64,000 nt of DNA from Patiria miniata (lineage: Eukaryota > Echinodermata > Asteroidea > Valvatida > Asterinidae): positions 3,410,001-3,474,000 of the forward strand of contig NW_024037053.1 in NCBI RefSeq assembly GCF_015706575.1, in the 5' to 3' direction. The notes beneath the pieces are model-generated. The model made no database searches. It worked only from the letters and a program-made list of their open reading frames with translations, and was not told the origin of the DNA. Positions within the stretch are counted from its first letter, which is position 1, and each line of letters opens with the position of its first letter. This document shows positions 46,046 to 56,566 of this stretch, piece by piece. The position numbers and the translations under genes were made by a program.

Positions 46046-46351
46046 ATGTACGAGACACTCAGCTTACAACAAATTGAAACTCAATCAACAAAATTGAAAC
46101 TCTATCAGAACTCAAACAAAGAAGCATATTTTGCTCTCTCGACCGAACTAGATAATAACATTCCCAAGACGCCAACACCGAAGGACACTTTTTCTTTCGG
46201 AGTACCGCTGAAAACTAACTCTAATCGAATTAAATCTACGGAAAAGTACAGCAATCATAGAAGACCTATGAAACCTAAAGAAGTCAACAAAGCAGACGGC
46301 CTTGCAACTCGCCGGAAAGAAGGAGACAGTTCGCAGTTTTTTACCAAATAA
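46046..46351 (+). CDS. Hypothetical small ORF, 101 aa
   Basis: Not recognised. The predicted product is hydrophilic, Lys/Thr/Ser-rich and without Cys or membrane segments, suggesting disorder. The stop overlaps an AATAAA (CAAATAAAAT). No splice context or homology supports it, and a chance frame is the leading alternative. Confidence 0.12.
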   Translation: MYETLSLQQIETQSTKLKLYQNSNKEAYFALSTELDNNIPKTPTPKDTFSFGVPLKTNSNRIKSTEKYSNHRRPMKPKEVNKADGLATRRKEGDSSQFFTK

Positions 46352-47228
46352 AATCTAGCTTCGTGTTGAAAATGTCCTCCCTTGATAATTCAATATACCC
46401 AGTTGGCATGGGCAATGTGGACGTCCACACCGTCTTTAGCAAGAACGTTTTGAAAATCCCTGGAACTTTTGAAGGTAACCAATGAAGTTCCGGATGACGT
46501 CACCACAAATCACACTTTGAAATAAATCGACACAAGCGATATCGGATGGCTTGGCCGAATCGAATTGGAAGCGCGCAGCTTTGAATTGCGGAGAAACTCT
46601 GCCATTTTGATTTGTCCAATGTAATATTCCAGCACCTTATCCAAAATAAATTAAAAATGGCAACACATATAATAAAATTCCACTTCTTTTTTTACCAATG
46701 TTGTCCGATTTTGGATAATTTGTTTAAGAATTCGCATGGTCTACAGGATACCTGAACTAAACTTTCAGTAGTTGTTATGATAATGTTGGTGGTGGGGACG
46801 GGAATTTACCGGTAAATATAATTGTAAAACTGTTCAATCATTGGAAATTCGAGGGGAGGGTGGGACTCAGCTCGACAACATCTGAAACTAGATGGCGCCG
46901 TTCAAGGTAGTATCTTTTACGCAAATAGGTACAAATGTTTTGTGCCCCTTCAAATAAACATAGACAAATTAGTTTTAACTTTTGGATTTGAAATGCATGA
47001 AAATTGATTTTTGTTTGTGCTGGCGATAGACATGGCAATAAAAAACCCACATGTTTTTTATTCACAATATGAATAAAAAATCAATTCACATTTTTCACGT
47101 GGCAATGATTTCAGTATTAAATGGTTCACACGACGCCACAGCTGTTTAGCCAATGTCATTGTGGGATACAAAGCGGTGTTCGTTAGAGTAATGCCACCAA
47201 AAATTCGTCACCATCCTATATTGAAAAA
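46352..47228. other. Intergenic stretch
   Basis: No gene or repeat recognised. Confidence 0.5.
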
Positions 47229-47669
47229 TCCTACGCTGTCTGTTCGACGTCTGTCTGTCTGGCTGTCGTGCTGTCTGTCTGTCTGTCTGTTGTCTGTGTG
47301 TCAAGGTTTTTTTTGTATAAGGTCTAAGGAGTGTGCAGAAAATGCAATGGTTAACGGATGTATGCAGGTCCTATGCTCCGATTTCACTGTCCCCTGAAGT
47401 CACGGTTGCGCGTGAAAAAAATGATTTATTTGTTTTGTTTTGCTTTTCGGCAAATTTGTTTCTTTGAGACTTTGAATAGTCAAACATTACAACATTATCT
47501 CTATGAACACACTCTAAAACGTATCACTATCACGCAAAACATAACGGTGATGATGAAAATGTGGCAAAATGGCTTCACCAAGGTTTACTACGCCTACTTG
47601 GGGTCAAAGTAAACATGTAATAGTGTATGACTCCATCCAGTTAGCGGGAAAAGCGCGGCATCCCGCTAG
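47229..47669 (+). mobile_element. Dispersed repeat with CTGT microsatellite, copy 2
   Basis: Homologous to 30869-31266 (shared GCAATGGTTAA, ATTACAACATTATCTCTATG, ACTTGGGGTCAA and ATGACTCCA(C/T)CCAG). The 3' end carries GCGGGA...TCCCGC, whose last base begins CTAG followed by TT. A hairpin next to CTAG suggests a Helitron-like terminus, though the spacing is tighter than usual. Confidence 0.65.
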
Positions 47670-48734
47670 TTAACAAAAGAAATGAAACTAAAATATGCCA
47701 GGAAGCCGAGAAGCCTTGACGTTGCTGTGAGATAACATGCCTGCGTCAAATACTTTCGTAACACAATTATTGGAAAGAATGTAGTCATTTCTAACCTAAA
47801 ATACCCGATAACCATCACTATTTTCATGCTTGGAAATAGTTTTTACATGTCGCCTTGTCCACGTTTTGACACCATTTCTTTTATAAAATTTAGAACTAAA
47901 CTTACGTGCTTGCAAACTGTGATTTTTTTTAATGCAAGATTTGCGTAAATTGTTAACGTTTTTTTCATTGACAAGAGCATGATGTGTGAAGTTTTAATGA
48001 AAAAAATAATAATGTTGTGATCTTTAAAACTAAGATTTTAAAAATATATTTAACTGTGACGGTCTTACAAGCAACTAAAATTGTATTGAAATCCCTTAAT
48101 GCAGGCCCAAACGGACTAAATTCTACTTTGGTACAGCTGATAATATGGTGTAATTTTGGATGGCTGGACGCATTGTACAGGTAGTGGCCGCTTTGACCAG
48201 GCTGCCGTGTTAATATCTGAACTTGGTAAAACTGGGTCACATAATGTTCAGCTTTTGTGAGAAAGACACCACTCCAAAAACTGATTTTTGCTTTGTTTGT
48301 GTCAGAAACACCGTGTAAATATTGCTGGTAAACTCCGAGATAAAGGCGACACTTGAACCTGCGCGACTTTATAGATGTACCGGACTTTGAACAAGGACTT
48401 TGCATGCGGCATAAAGACGACGACACAACTTGATCTTCTTTTTTTTAGGGGGAGCGATATTAATCAGGGTTTACATGTGCCGAAAACGAGAAAGGTAAAG
48501 ATTAATCGGTGGATATTTTTTTTATTGCCAGCTTTTGTGGCCGACCTTTGATATCTGCCCACATTTTTTTCGCGCAAGTTTATCAACTAACAGTGAACTG
48601 CCATTGTACAGCACCATTTCAGGCGTAGACCTTATGTTTGGTATATACTTTAGCGGTAAATATGAGTTGAGAATTCTAAACATAACGATTCTTCAAAATG
48701 TGGTTTGGTTTTTGGGTTCTCAACATTAAACGAA
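47670..48734. other. Intergenic stretch
   Basis: No gene recognised. The 153-aa minus frame at 47965-48426 has no known domain or splice context. Confidence 0.45.
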
Positions 48735-49030
48735 GTACATGTAGTGATAATGTGTATTTAAGCGCACGTATCCACCAGTATTGGTGCCCAAGGCGCTACA
48801 TCATTATTACCCTCATTGGGCCAATGAAAGTTCCAAAGACAATCTCAGCATGGGGAGTATACAACTTGGTGCTGCCTTTTCGGTGCAAAGCAGCTACAAT
48901 CAATAACAGTCACTCACAGCAATGAGTGACAAAGTGCCTTGCCCAAGGGCACACACACCATACATCAACGTTTTATACCGCAAGACGAAACATAAACGGT
49001 TCGCATGCAAACGTGCTTGGGATTCGACTT
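48735..49030 (-). mobile_element. SINE remnant related to family D
   Basis: Contains the complement of the family D body (AAGTGCCTTGCCCAAGGGC next to ACACACACCAT) and a 3' part with GGCGCTACATCATTATTACC, a SINE body segment I recognise from marine deuterostomes. The tRNA-like head at the right end is degraded. Confidence 0.6.
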
Positions 49031-49507
49031 CTGATCAATTAAGCCTTCAGAATATTAATGGGGGAATTGTTTTCTAGCCTGTTTAAATTATTGTCTCTCC
49101 GATTACCTAAAAAAATAATACTCAAATTCAAAGACACGCCTGCCGCTAATCATACACGGTCCCGGCATGTGTGTAAACACAGTGTGTTAAAATGGTACAG
49201 CCTTTTTCTTTTGCTTTAAACAAACCAACAGTTTCTGCTTAATCTCCATAATTAAATGCGCCTTACCGTATTTTACCGTAAAAAATATGACAGACATTTT
49301 TGTTTTATCTATTTCTATAAAATAAAACTTTTTTTTCTCGTGGGGATGACTTTAAAGGCAATCCATATCATGGTTTCAGTTCGATGAAGCTTTGAGCTTT
49401 TTGACCTATAGTCTCAAATTGCAATTTACCTCTATTGCCTTTTTCTTTCTTTTATTACTTTGATGTTAAGTGATACAAGCTGTCTTTCTTTTACTGCAAA
49501 GAAAGTA

Positions 49508-50145
49508 CAATATGTCCCCAAAAAGTGTCCGTCTGACTATTTTTGAAATAAGTACAAAACCATGAGGCCAATTTTGAAATTTGTTGATTGTGCAGATACT
49601 CCTAAGCCTTGGCCTCAACCTCTATGAGTTTCATTTAATTTCAGTCACGCATCACTACACAATTGTCAATTGATCACAACAACATTTTTGGACGCTGTGA
49701 CCAAGTTCTTTCCTCATTCAATTTCAGTGCTGTGTTAAGTAAGCTGTGTAAAATCCTTCATGTTGTGAAAAGGGCTGCAAGTGGAATTGGAAACATTTGC
49801 CTGGCTATCAGTCATCATGGCAAGACATGAGTTTAATGCTCAAGGGCAAATGATTCCAATCCCAAACCACATCAGCCTTTTTCCCCACAACATGCAGGAT
49901 TTTACACATCTTACATAACACAGCACTGAAAGTGATTAAGGCATGGAACTTGGTCACAGTGTCCAAACATGCTGTTGTGCTCAATTGACAATTGTGCAGT
50001 GATGCGTGACTGAAATTAAATGAAACTCATAGGGGTTGAGGTCAATGCTTGGCAGTATCTACACAACCAGTAGAAATTAAAATTGATCTCCTGGTTTTGT
50101 AGTTATTATCAAAACAATCAGACGGACACTTTTTTGGACATGCTG
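49508..50145. mobile_element. Full-length palindromic MITE, TA target, 638 bp
   Basis: TA flanks both ends (49506-49507 and 50146-50147). The termini begin CA(A/G)(T/C)ATGTCC and continue AAAAAGTGTCCGTCTGA. Symmetry runs almost the full length, centred near 49827, with arms of about 300 bp carrying indels. No transposase frame. The family is named by analogy as Tc1/mariner-type because of the TA target. A truncated relative lies at 34060-34530. Confidence 0.88.
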
Positions 50146-50965
50146 TATAAAAGAAAATAATATCCAAACTCTCTTACATTCATGTTACTCATGATTTGCT
50201 GGTTACTACTGGCATTGTGTTCTAAGGTGTAATTTTTCTTGTTCGTTCGTGGAAAAACCTGTACAACAAATAACCGAAGTAATCAATTTTGAGTGACTGT
50301 GTAAAAAAACACCACAGTTGTCATATGGGACAAGTCACTTTGAGGCCTACGTAGAATTAAAAATGACACGTGCGTCAATTTCTGTTGGCTTTTACATGTC
50401 GCCTTGGGCGCCCGTATCAAAACATTTCTCGGTTGATCCAAACGGAAAAGATATACGGGCTGTGCAAAAGAGGTTTGGACTATTTGAGCAGATGGAGGCC
50501 CCGAGAAGTAAAGCCATGCGGGCCGCAAAATAAAAACAACGTGTTTCATGGGCGAGGTAAATGTTAAAGTCTTTTTTCCAAATGACTTTATACACCTTAA
50601 TGGACACATTTTACTTTCAGCTATATACTGTTTGAGGTTTTGGAAATAACAAAACATTTATACTTGATATTAAGTTAAACGTTTTGCACCACTATTTGGC
50701 TCTTATACAAAAATATTTTTCCAAGTTTCAGGCGCCTGCAGGAAAGCTGTGATCTTATCGTATGACTTGCCCGGTTTGGATTGGAACTATATTAAGTTAA
50801 CTGTTTATTTCATACGCACAGATTGAATTAACACGTGAAGGGGTAAAAACTACTGAGCACAGTAATTAAGTTATACTTATCGACGCGAAATCTTGACACG
50901 GGAGAGAATAAGGTCGCGAGGCGCATTGAAATCGATAAGGAATGACATTTACTGTGTGCAAGCTT
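50146..50965. other. Intergenic stretch
   Basis: No gene recognised. The 124-aa minus frame at 50283-50657 overlaps three others and has no domain. Confidence 0.45.
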
Positions 50966-51335
50966 GAGTAGTGCTGTACGTCGGAACCGGGTACTCGACT
51001 TACCCGACCGCTGATGTCTGAGGAACCGGTTCCAGATTATGGGATCGGGTACCCGTGAACCAACTTTACAAATTACTCAGTAACGTCACAGACAATAAAA
51101 AAGAAAGGTTTGAATGCCATTTGTGGGCAATTTTCAATATGAAAACCAGGCTACATGGAAAACTAAAACAGATTTCACGTTTATGTGCATTTTAACGAGT
51201 GACAAATGATGCTACCGTAAAGCTATAAAGCCCTTCAAACAATTTTCGGGATTTGAATTTTGGGGTTGGGTTTCTAGGGTAGCCGGGAACCCGTATAGCA
51301 CCCGGTTCCCGCACAACCCGTGAATGTACATTACG
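50966..51335 (+). repeat. Dispersed repeat with GGGTACCCG motifs, copy 2
   Basis: Homologous to 41503-41925 in the same orientation. The 3' part has CCGGTTCCCG and differs more than the middle. Confidence 0.7.
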
Positions 51336-53400
51336 ACTATGCTTGAGTTCGAACGAACGACGTTTGCCTTTGAAAGAAGTCTATAGAGGGGTTGGCTGCA
51401 AATCGCGTGTCCAGTTTTAACACGAAGGAGACTGACTAGTCTTTGAATTCGAAACGATAATACGAAACAAGCTCGACACTCTTAGTTTGTTTGCTGTACA
51501 TTAAGCCCCACTTGTTTCCCCTTACTATTAAACATCCTCATTTTATTTAGAAGTCAAAAATATCACCTTATTAACCCTACTTTTAATTAGTCTAATTATT
51601 GCAGGTATCAGTTTTATGATTAGGACTTGTTTTTATTTTGGAACAGCTTATGGATTTGATTTCATAACTTCTTAAAAGAATATGAATCATGACAAATTTG
51701 GAGTTATAGGCAAAGGCATGCATGTTCTTAAACAATTCTTGTCACCTTGGTGAAAACAAGATTATCAACCCTACCGGCATTAGAAGAGTAAGCGCACAGG
51801 AGTGTTTTTGATCGGCTGTGACTTTCTGATATTCTGATTCTGATTGGCTACCGAAACGGTGACTCTGATTCTGATTGGCCACAGAAAGTTGCCAGTGGCT
51901 CTTCTGATTCCGGGAGGTTTATTTAGTTGTTGGTTGGTACCCTGAAATATTGTTTTCTTATTTTACCTTTTGAATTTCATGTTACCTACAAAACACAATC
52001 CGCATAGTGGGCTATGTACACTTTTTTCTTCAATATTTTGAATATAGACAGGGCTACTGCGTCATAGCATTATAGCTTTGGGATTTACAATTAATTCAAG
52101 ACAGCATGCATCGCAAAAATCAGGCTTTAATGGAGGGGGAAAAAGCTATTTAGACACGGTCCCTATCAGTCCATTATTGCCAGATATGTCGACAGCACTT
52201 CAACCCAAGATGATTGACAGGCCAACCATTAATCCAGAGACTATGGCTACCGAGTCATAAAAAAAATAATAACCATGATCATTTTAACGTACAGCCGAGA
52301 AAGGATCCCGACTGGAGCAGGCCCCAACTTCGCCTAGTTCCATCGGGAAAGACATCCTTTCCTCGGTTGATTAATTCCGATTGTCTCCATATCATATTTC
52401 TGATAATGACATGCATGCTATCGGATATACCTGAGCCGAAAATCTGAATTCCTTTATGGTAATTAGCGTGCTCGCGTTCTCGTTTGTGCCCCTGCTTGAT
52501 CAACCCAGATGCTTTTACCTTTTGTTAATTTATTTGTCTTTTCGACTAATTGCTGATTGCGACTGAATCAGCAATTATCGAAATTACAGGCATATGGAAA
52601 ACAAACCCTGGCGTCCTCAATAGAATGACAGGAGTTATAATTACGTTGGAAAGCTGACCGATATCTGTTTGTTATCTTAGCGCTTGCTCTGAAAAATTGA
52701 CGTCCCAAAAGCAAGCTCGACAATCGCGACTGACATAACCGGGTTGTCACAGGTGGACAAATGGTGTCATGTATACAGTCTACACCTGTTCAGTGGGGAA
52801 TTAATTTACAAAGTAATGAGAATATTCACATATGGCCTAGATAACTTTGCATCTCCCAAACCCTTTGCCCAATCCAGAAATGTCTCAATTTTTGAAAACC
52901 GGTGGACCAGATGTTCTGCTAACAATCGACCCCTCGCACCTTTTAGCACGGGCTTTTGAATCTATTTTAAGGCAGAATGAGTCTTTTTGCACATTAAACA
53001 GAGCGTGCGGTGCATGTAACTGCCCCTCGTCCCGTATTGAATTCGAGTCAGCGATGTTCTAGGCGCGTGCCCTCGGGCGCAAATTTTAAATTCGCCAATT
53101 CGCCGCGCGACGGTGCATTCATATCGATTGGGTTGATAATGGGGCGTCGACACGGAATACGCATCACGGAGGTGACATCCTGAACGCTTGACTTGGGACC
53201 AATTATATTGGATATTACTCTCTTTGAATGAATGGGTTTCGAATGCTGCATGGGTTCTAGGATGTGTCTCGCATTCCCACAGCACAGAGAATCTGAGGAG
53301 AATGTTATACATTGTATAGAGTTTCTACTCGATTCACTGACGTAATTTTACAAGCACTGCATATAATAGTCACTGCTTTGGGGTAACTGGCAACGGAAAT
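51336..53400. other. Intergenic stretch
   Basis: No gene recognised. A small repeat (TCTGATTCTGATTGGC, twice) lies at about 51835-51885. Confidence 0.5.
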
Positions 53401-53407
53401 TGCACAT

Positions 53408-53485
53408 GCTTAATCTGCTGGGATTCGAACCCACGACAACCTGCCGTTACAAGTGCGCCATCTCAGCACTCGGCCACAAGCCATG
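53408..53485 (-). other. tRNA-like sequence (SINE head remnant)
   Basis: The minus strand reads TGGCCGAGTGC (A box-like) and GTGGGTTCGAATCCCAG (T arm with B box) at tRNA-like spacing, with CTTGTAA as a possible anticodon loop. The acceptor arms do not pair, so it is more likely a tRNA-derived repeat than a working tRNA gene. Confidence 0.5.
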
Positions 53486-53609
53486 GAGCTGACAGAGGGC
53501 GGTCAACGAGTGGCTAAGATATCTACACTAAGCAGCACGAGGTATTTATGATTTTATGATTTATGAGGTATATTATTACTTGTTTTGTGACACCACTAAG
53601 AAACCAGTG

Positions 53610-53899
53610 GGGAGTGTGGCCTAGTGGTTAGGGTTTGTGGCTCATGATCAGAGGGTCAGGGGTTCGAATCCAGCTGCTGGCCATATGTTGTGTCCCTGGG
53701 CAAGCCACCTCACCCCCACTTGCCTCTCTCCACCCAGGAGTATAAATGGGTACCGGCATTAGCTGGGGAGTAACCTGCGATGGACTGGCATCCCATCCAC
53801 AGGGAGTAGAAATAATCTCAGTCGTTTCATGCCACTGAAACCGGATATAAACGCCGGCCTGATGGGACACATTGGCTCGTGACGGACTTGACTTCACTT
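53610..53899 (+). mobile_element. tRNA-derived SINE, family A, with perfect target duplication
   Basis: A box GTGGCCTAGTGGTTAGGG, B box GGTTCGAATCC, then the same body as 10258-10560. AGAAACCAGTG flanks both ends (53599-53609 and 53900-53910), an exact 11-bp target duplication showing LINE-type insertion. The better A box and intact duplication make this the younger copy. Confidence 0.92.
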
Positions 53900-53910
53900 A
53901 GAAACCAGTG

Positions 53911-54069
53911 CTTATGAAAATACGTTGGTGGAGACCAAAACCCACAATTAAAATCTACATCTTCCAGACAAGAACATGTCTTTAAAAAAACCAAGACAAC
54001 AAATGTTGGCGAATCATTGCATGACATAATACTTTGTATACACAATTTTCCGTTTAATAAGAAACTCAC
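53911..54069. other. Short intergenic stretch
   Basis: No recognised feature before the donor-like site at 54064-54070. Confidence 0.5.
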
Positions 54070-54600
54070 CGCAATAGTTGCCAAAACAGGACAGCAATCT
54101 CGGCCGTGGATTTTCCCCGCTGCGCTGAGTTCGCTACTTCCACTGCTGCACACGGAGCACAAACTCGGTATAGAATCTATCCAGCATAGGTAGACTCGGA
54201 GTACGCCCGCTCCTTAATGGTGTTCCTCCTCCAACCACTGTGAGCGAAACAAGAGTTTTGAATCGACAAGAAAGTCTATATCACTGTCCGATCAGGGCAC
54301 TCCGTGAAACCGGATGGATTGTTGGGCTGCTCTGTCTAGAAGCAAAGAGTTTACGCAGGTCGGTAACTTAGACCAGGCGTGCCTTAAAATATCACCCTAC
54401 TCCTCCGATATCTTCTGGACCACTGACACCCCTCCGATATCTTCTAGACCACTGACACTTTTCAAGAGAGGCACTGTATTGCAGAGTCTCTCTTCCTCTA
54501 CGATCACTCTGTGTGTCGCTTTCGCATCATCAGTTTCCGCCCAATTTCACCGCGCCGGGATCGTCCATTGGTGTGCGCGGGAAGATACGGTAGCGTCACC
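54070..54600 (-). promoter_or_regulatory. Candidate promoter and first exon, minus strand
   Basis: On the minus strand a CCAAT box (ACCAATGG near 54568-54575) with a TTCCCGCGC and a GGGCGG segment lies upstream of 54.5 kb. Downstream, a moderately GC-rich segment ends in a consensus donor, GCG|GTGAGT, at 54070/54069. No long conserved frame crosses it, so it would be mainly untranslated. The only downstream minus-strand gene known here is the GPCR. A 28-bp duplication (CTCCGATATCTTCT(G/A)GACC) lies at 54397-54458. Confidence 0.22.
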
Positions 54601-55551
54601 ACTGAAATTAAATGCGAAGCGCAGAAGCTATGAGTAATAAAACAGTACAACAAAAAAACCTGCCACCGCTAGGCACCATAATCTCTAAATGATGCGCTGT
54701 AATCGGATAACGGCCAGTTTATCACAAGCAGAGCACTGCGGCTTTTCGGTCTTCGACTCTGCAAACAGCAATCTCGACCTTTGGTCCCATTTAACAATTC
54801 GGCAGTCAACAGGTATGCCCCTCCAGTATTTTAGTTCAGCGGTTCACCCCTGCTCGGCTCGTGATGCGGCGCCCCGTTTCCCCACACAGTCACGCCCCTT
54901 TCCTGTGTACATTACCTTGACGATAGTCCACGTGTTGACGTAACGGTGTATACCCCACGGAACCCGTTTGGAAATCGACGACGACTTTAATTAAGACTCC
55001 GATTTTGTTACTTCGTCATATCGTATACCTAATTCACAAACCACTTTATTGTAGAATGCAAAAATGTACGCGCAAATATCAGAGTGTAATACAAAAACTG
55101 GTCAAAACGGAATTGCAATGGGGTGATTTTGTCGTGTTCCTTTCCCTGCTCAAATCCTCTTTGAATGAAGGTATTTAGATATTCCTCTCAGAGGGAGAAA
55201 TTTGTAGGGGATAAATTTGCACTTAGACGGAAAACAAACGAGCTAAACGATTTCGATTCAGGTGGGAGTAAAAACCAAATTCACGGAAAGAATATTTGCA
55301 ATTGGAATGGATATCCCAGGCAGTGAAAGGGCAATGAGGACATGCAGTCCACGTCGCGTTCGGAGACCCGACGGGAATCGCACCGGGTTGACCGGGGGAC
55401 ACCGGTGAAGAGGCGTACCGCAGGCAAACAAACCGAATTCAACCTTCCCTCCAAATTCACCAGAGTTTTTGTTTTAAAAAACGTTCATAAGTCGTTTGTT
55501 TGCTTCCAAAGCTGCGTGAATTAATCAAATTGGTATTTTAACTGCGATGTA
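54601..55551. other. Intergenic stretch
   Basis: No gene or repeat recognised. Confidence 0.5.
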
Positions 55552-55553
55552 TA

Positions 55554-56564
55554 CAGGGTGAATCGAAAAGGAAAGTTACCTGGATTAATATTGAATCTTA
55601 AATATTTGTTTAGCTCGTTTGTTTGTTTACTGCCTCCATCCTGTTATTTGTTTTATCTTGTTTGTATAATTAAGTTTGTTTCGTTTTCTGGTCTTTTTTT
55701 TCATTTGAGTGTTTATGCTTTTGTGTTTTCCCCTTTCGCGCGTGTTATGTTGTAATTTGTAATGTCGTTTGCGTCGAATAAATAATAATAATAATTCTTA
55801 TTTATAAAAAAGCAATCAAATCTGATACACCAATGAAGTATGTCTAAAATGAGAATGTTCTTCCCCTTTTCTAAAAAATACTGACATTTATCCATGCTAT
55901 CGGATGTTTTGCATGTTTTACTAAAGAACCTATTTTTTATAGCTATCCATGGAATGCCCTTGGAAGCTATTGAGCTGAGTGAGAATTACGGATAACACAC
56001 ATGCATTCAAATACAAATGGAATTTTTAATCAGTTGGGTCAAAACTGAAACATTCCTTTTTTACTGTCAGATTTTTTGTTTTGAATATGAGGAACAAGTC
56101 GATTTTCCCCCTGAAATATTGATGGCGATTTTGGTCTGTTTTCCTTTGCAAGTTTTCGTTCATTCATGGAGGTGGGAAAACGTCCACGTTTCATTGTCTT
56201 TTAATGGTTATTCACCAGTTCGTAAGACGGTAAATGGTCAGTGGTGGACAGCTGAATTTTGTGACCTTTTCATAAAAAAAAAAAATCTGGGAATAAAGTA
56301 TGCAAATTAAGTAAAATGTTAGTCAATAACATCTACTTATGTCATTTTTATGAAATGGATCAATGCAAAATATTTTTAAAAATATTGTTTTTTCTAATTC
56401 GACCACTTTCTGTTTTACTCACCCTGTATTATCAAGATTAAAGCCTAACGCTTTTCCATAAAAAATAACATCTACTTATATGTTATTTTTATGAAATGGA
56501 TCAGGCCACATATTTAAAAAAAAAAAAAATCTAATTTGGTTACTTTCTTTTTGACTCACCCTGT
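55554..56564. mobile_element. Long CAGGGTGA-family element with duplicated right end
   Basis: TA flanks at 55552-55553 and 56565-56566. Left end CAGGGTGAATCGAAAAGG; the complement of the right end reads CAGGGTGAGTCAAAAAG, then AAAGTAACC, matching well. The right terminus is tandemly duplicated with a 138-bp period (ends at 56426 and 56564). The 97-aa frame at 56017-56310 is not recognised, and no transposase was seen. Confidence 0.75.
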
Positions 56565-56566
56565 AT

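Noticed and set aside
47965-48426. 153-aa minus-strand frame
   Set aside because: No domain, no splice context and composition like the surrounding intergenic DNA.
53408-53485. Functional tRNA gene
   Set aside because: A and B boxes are present but the acceptor stem does not pair.
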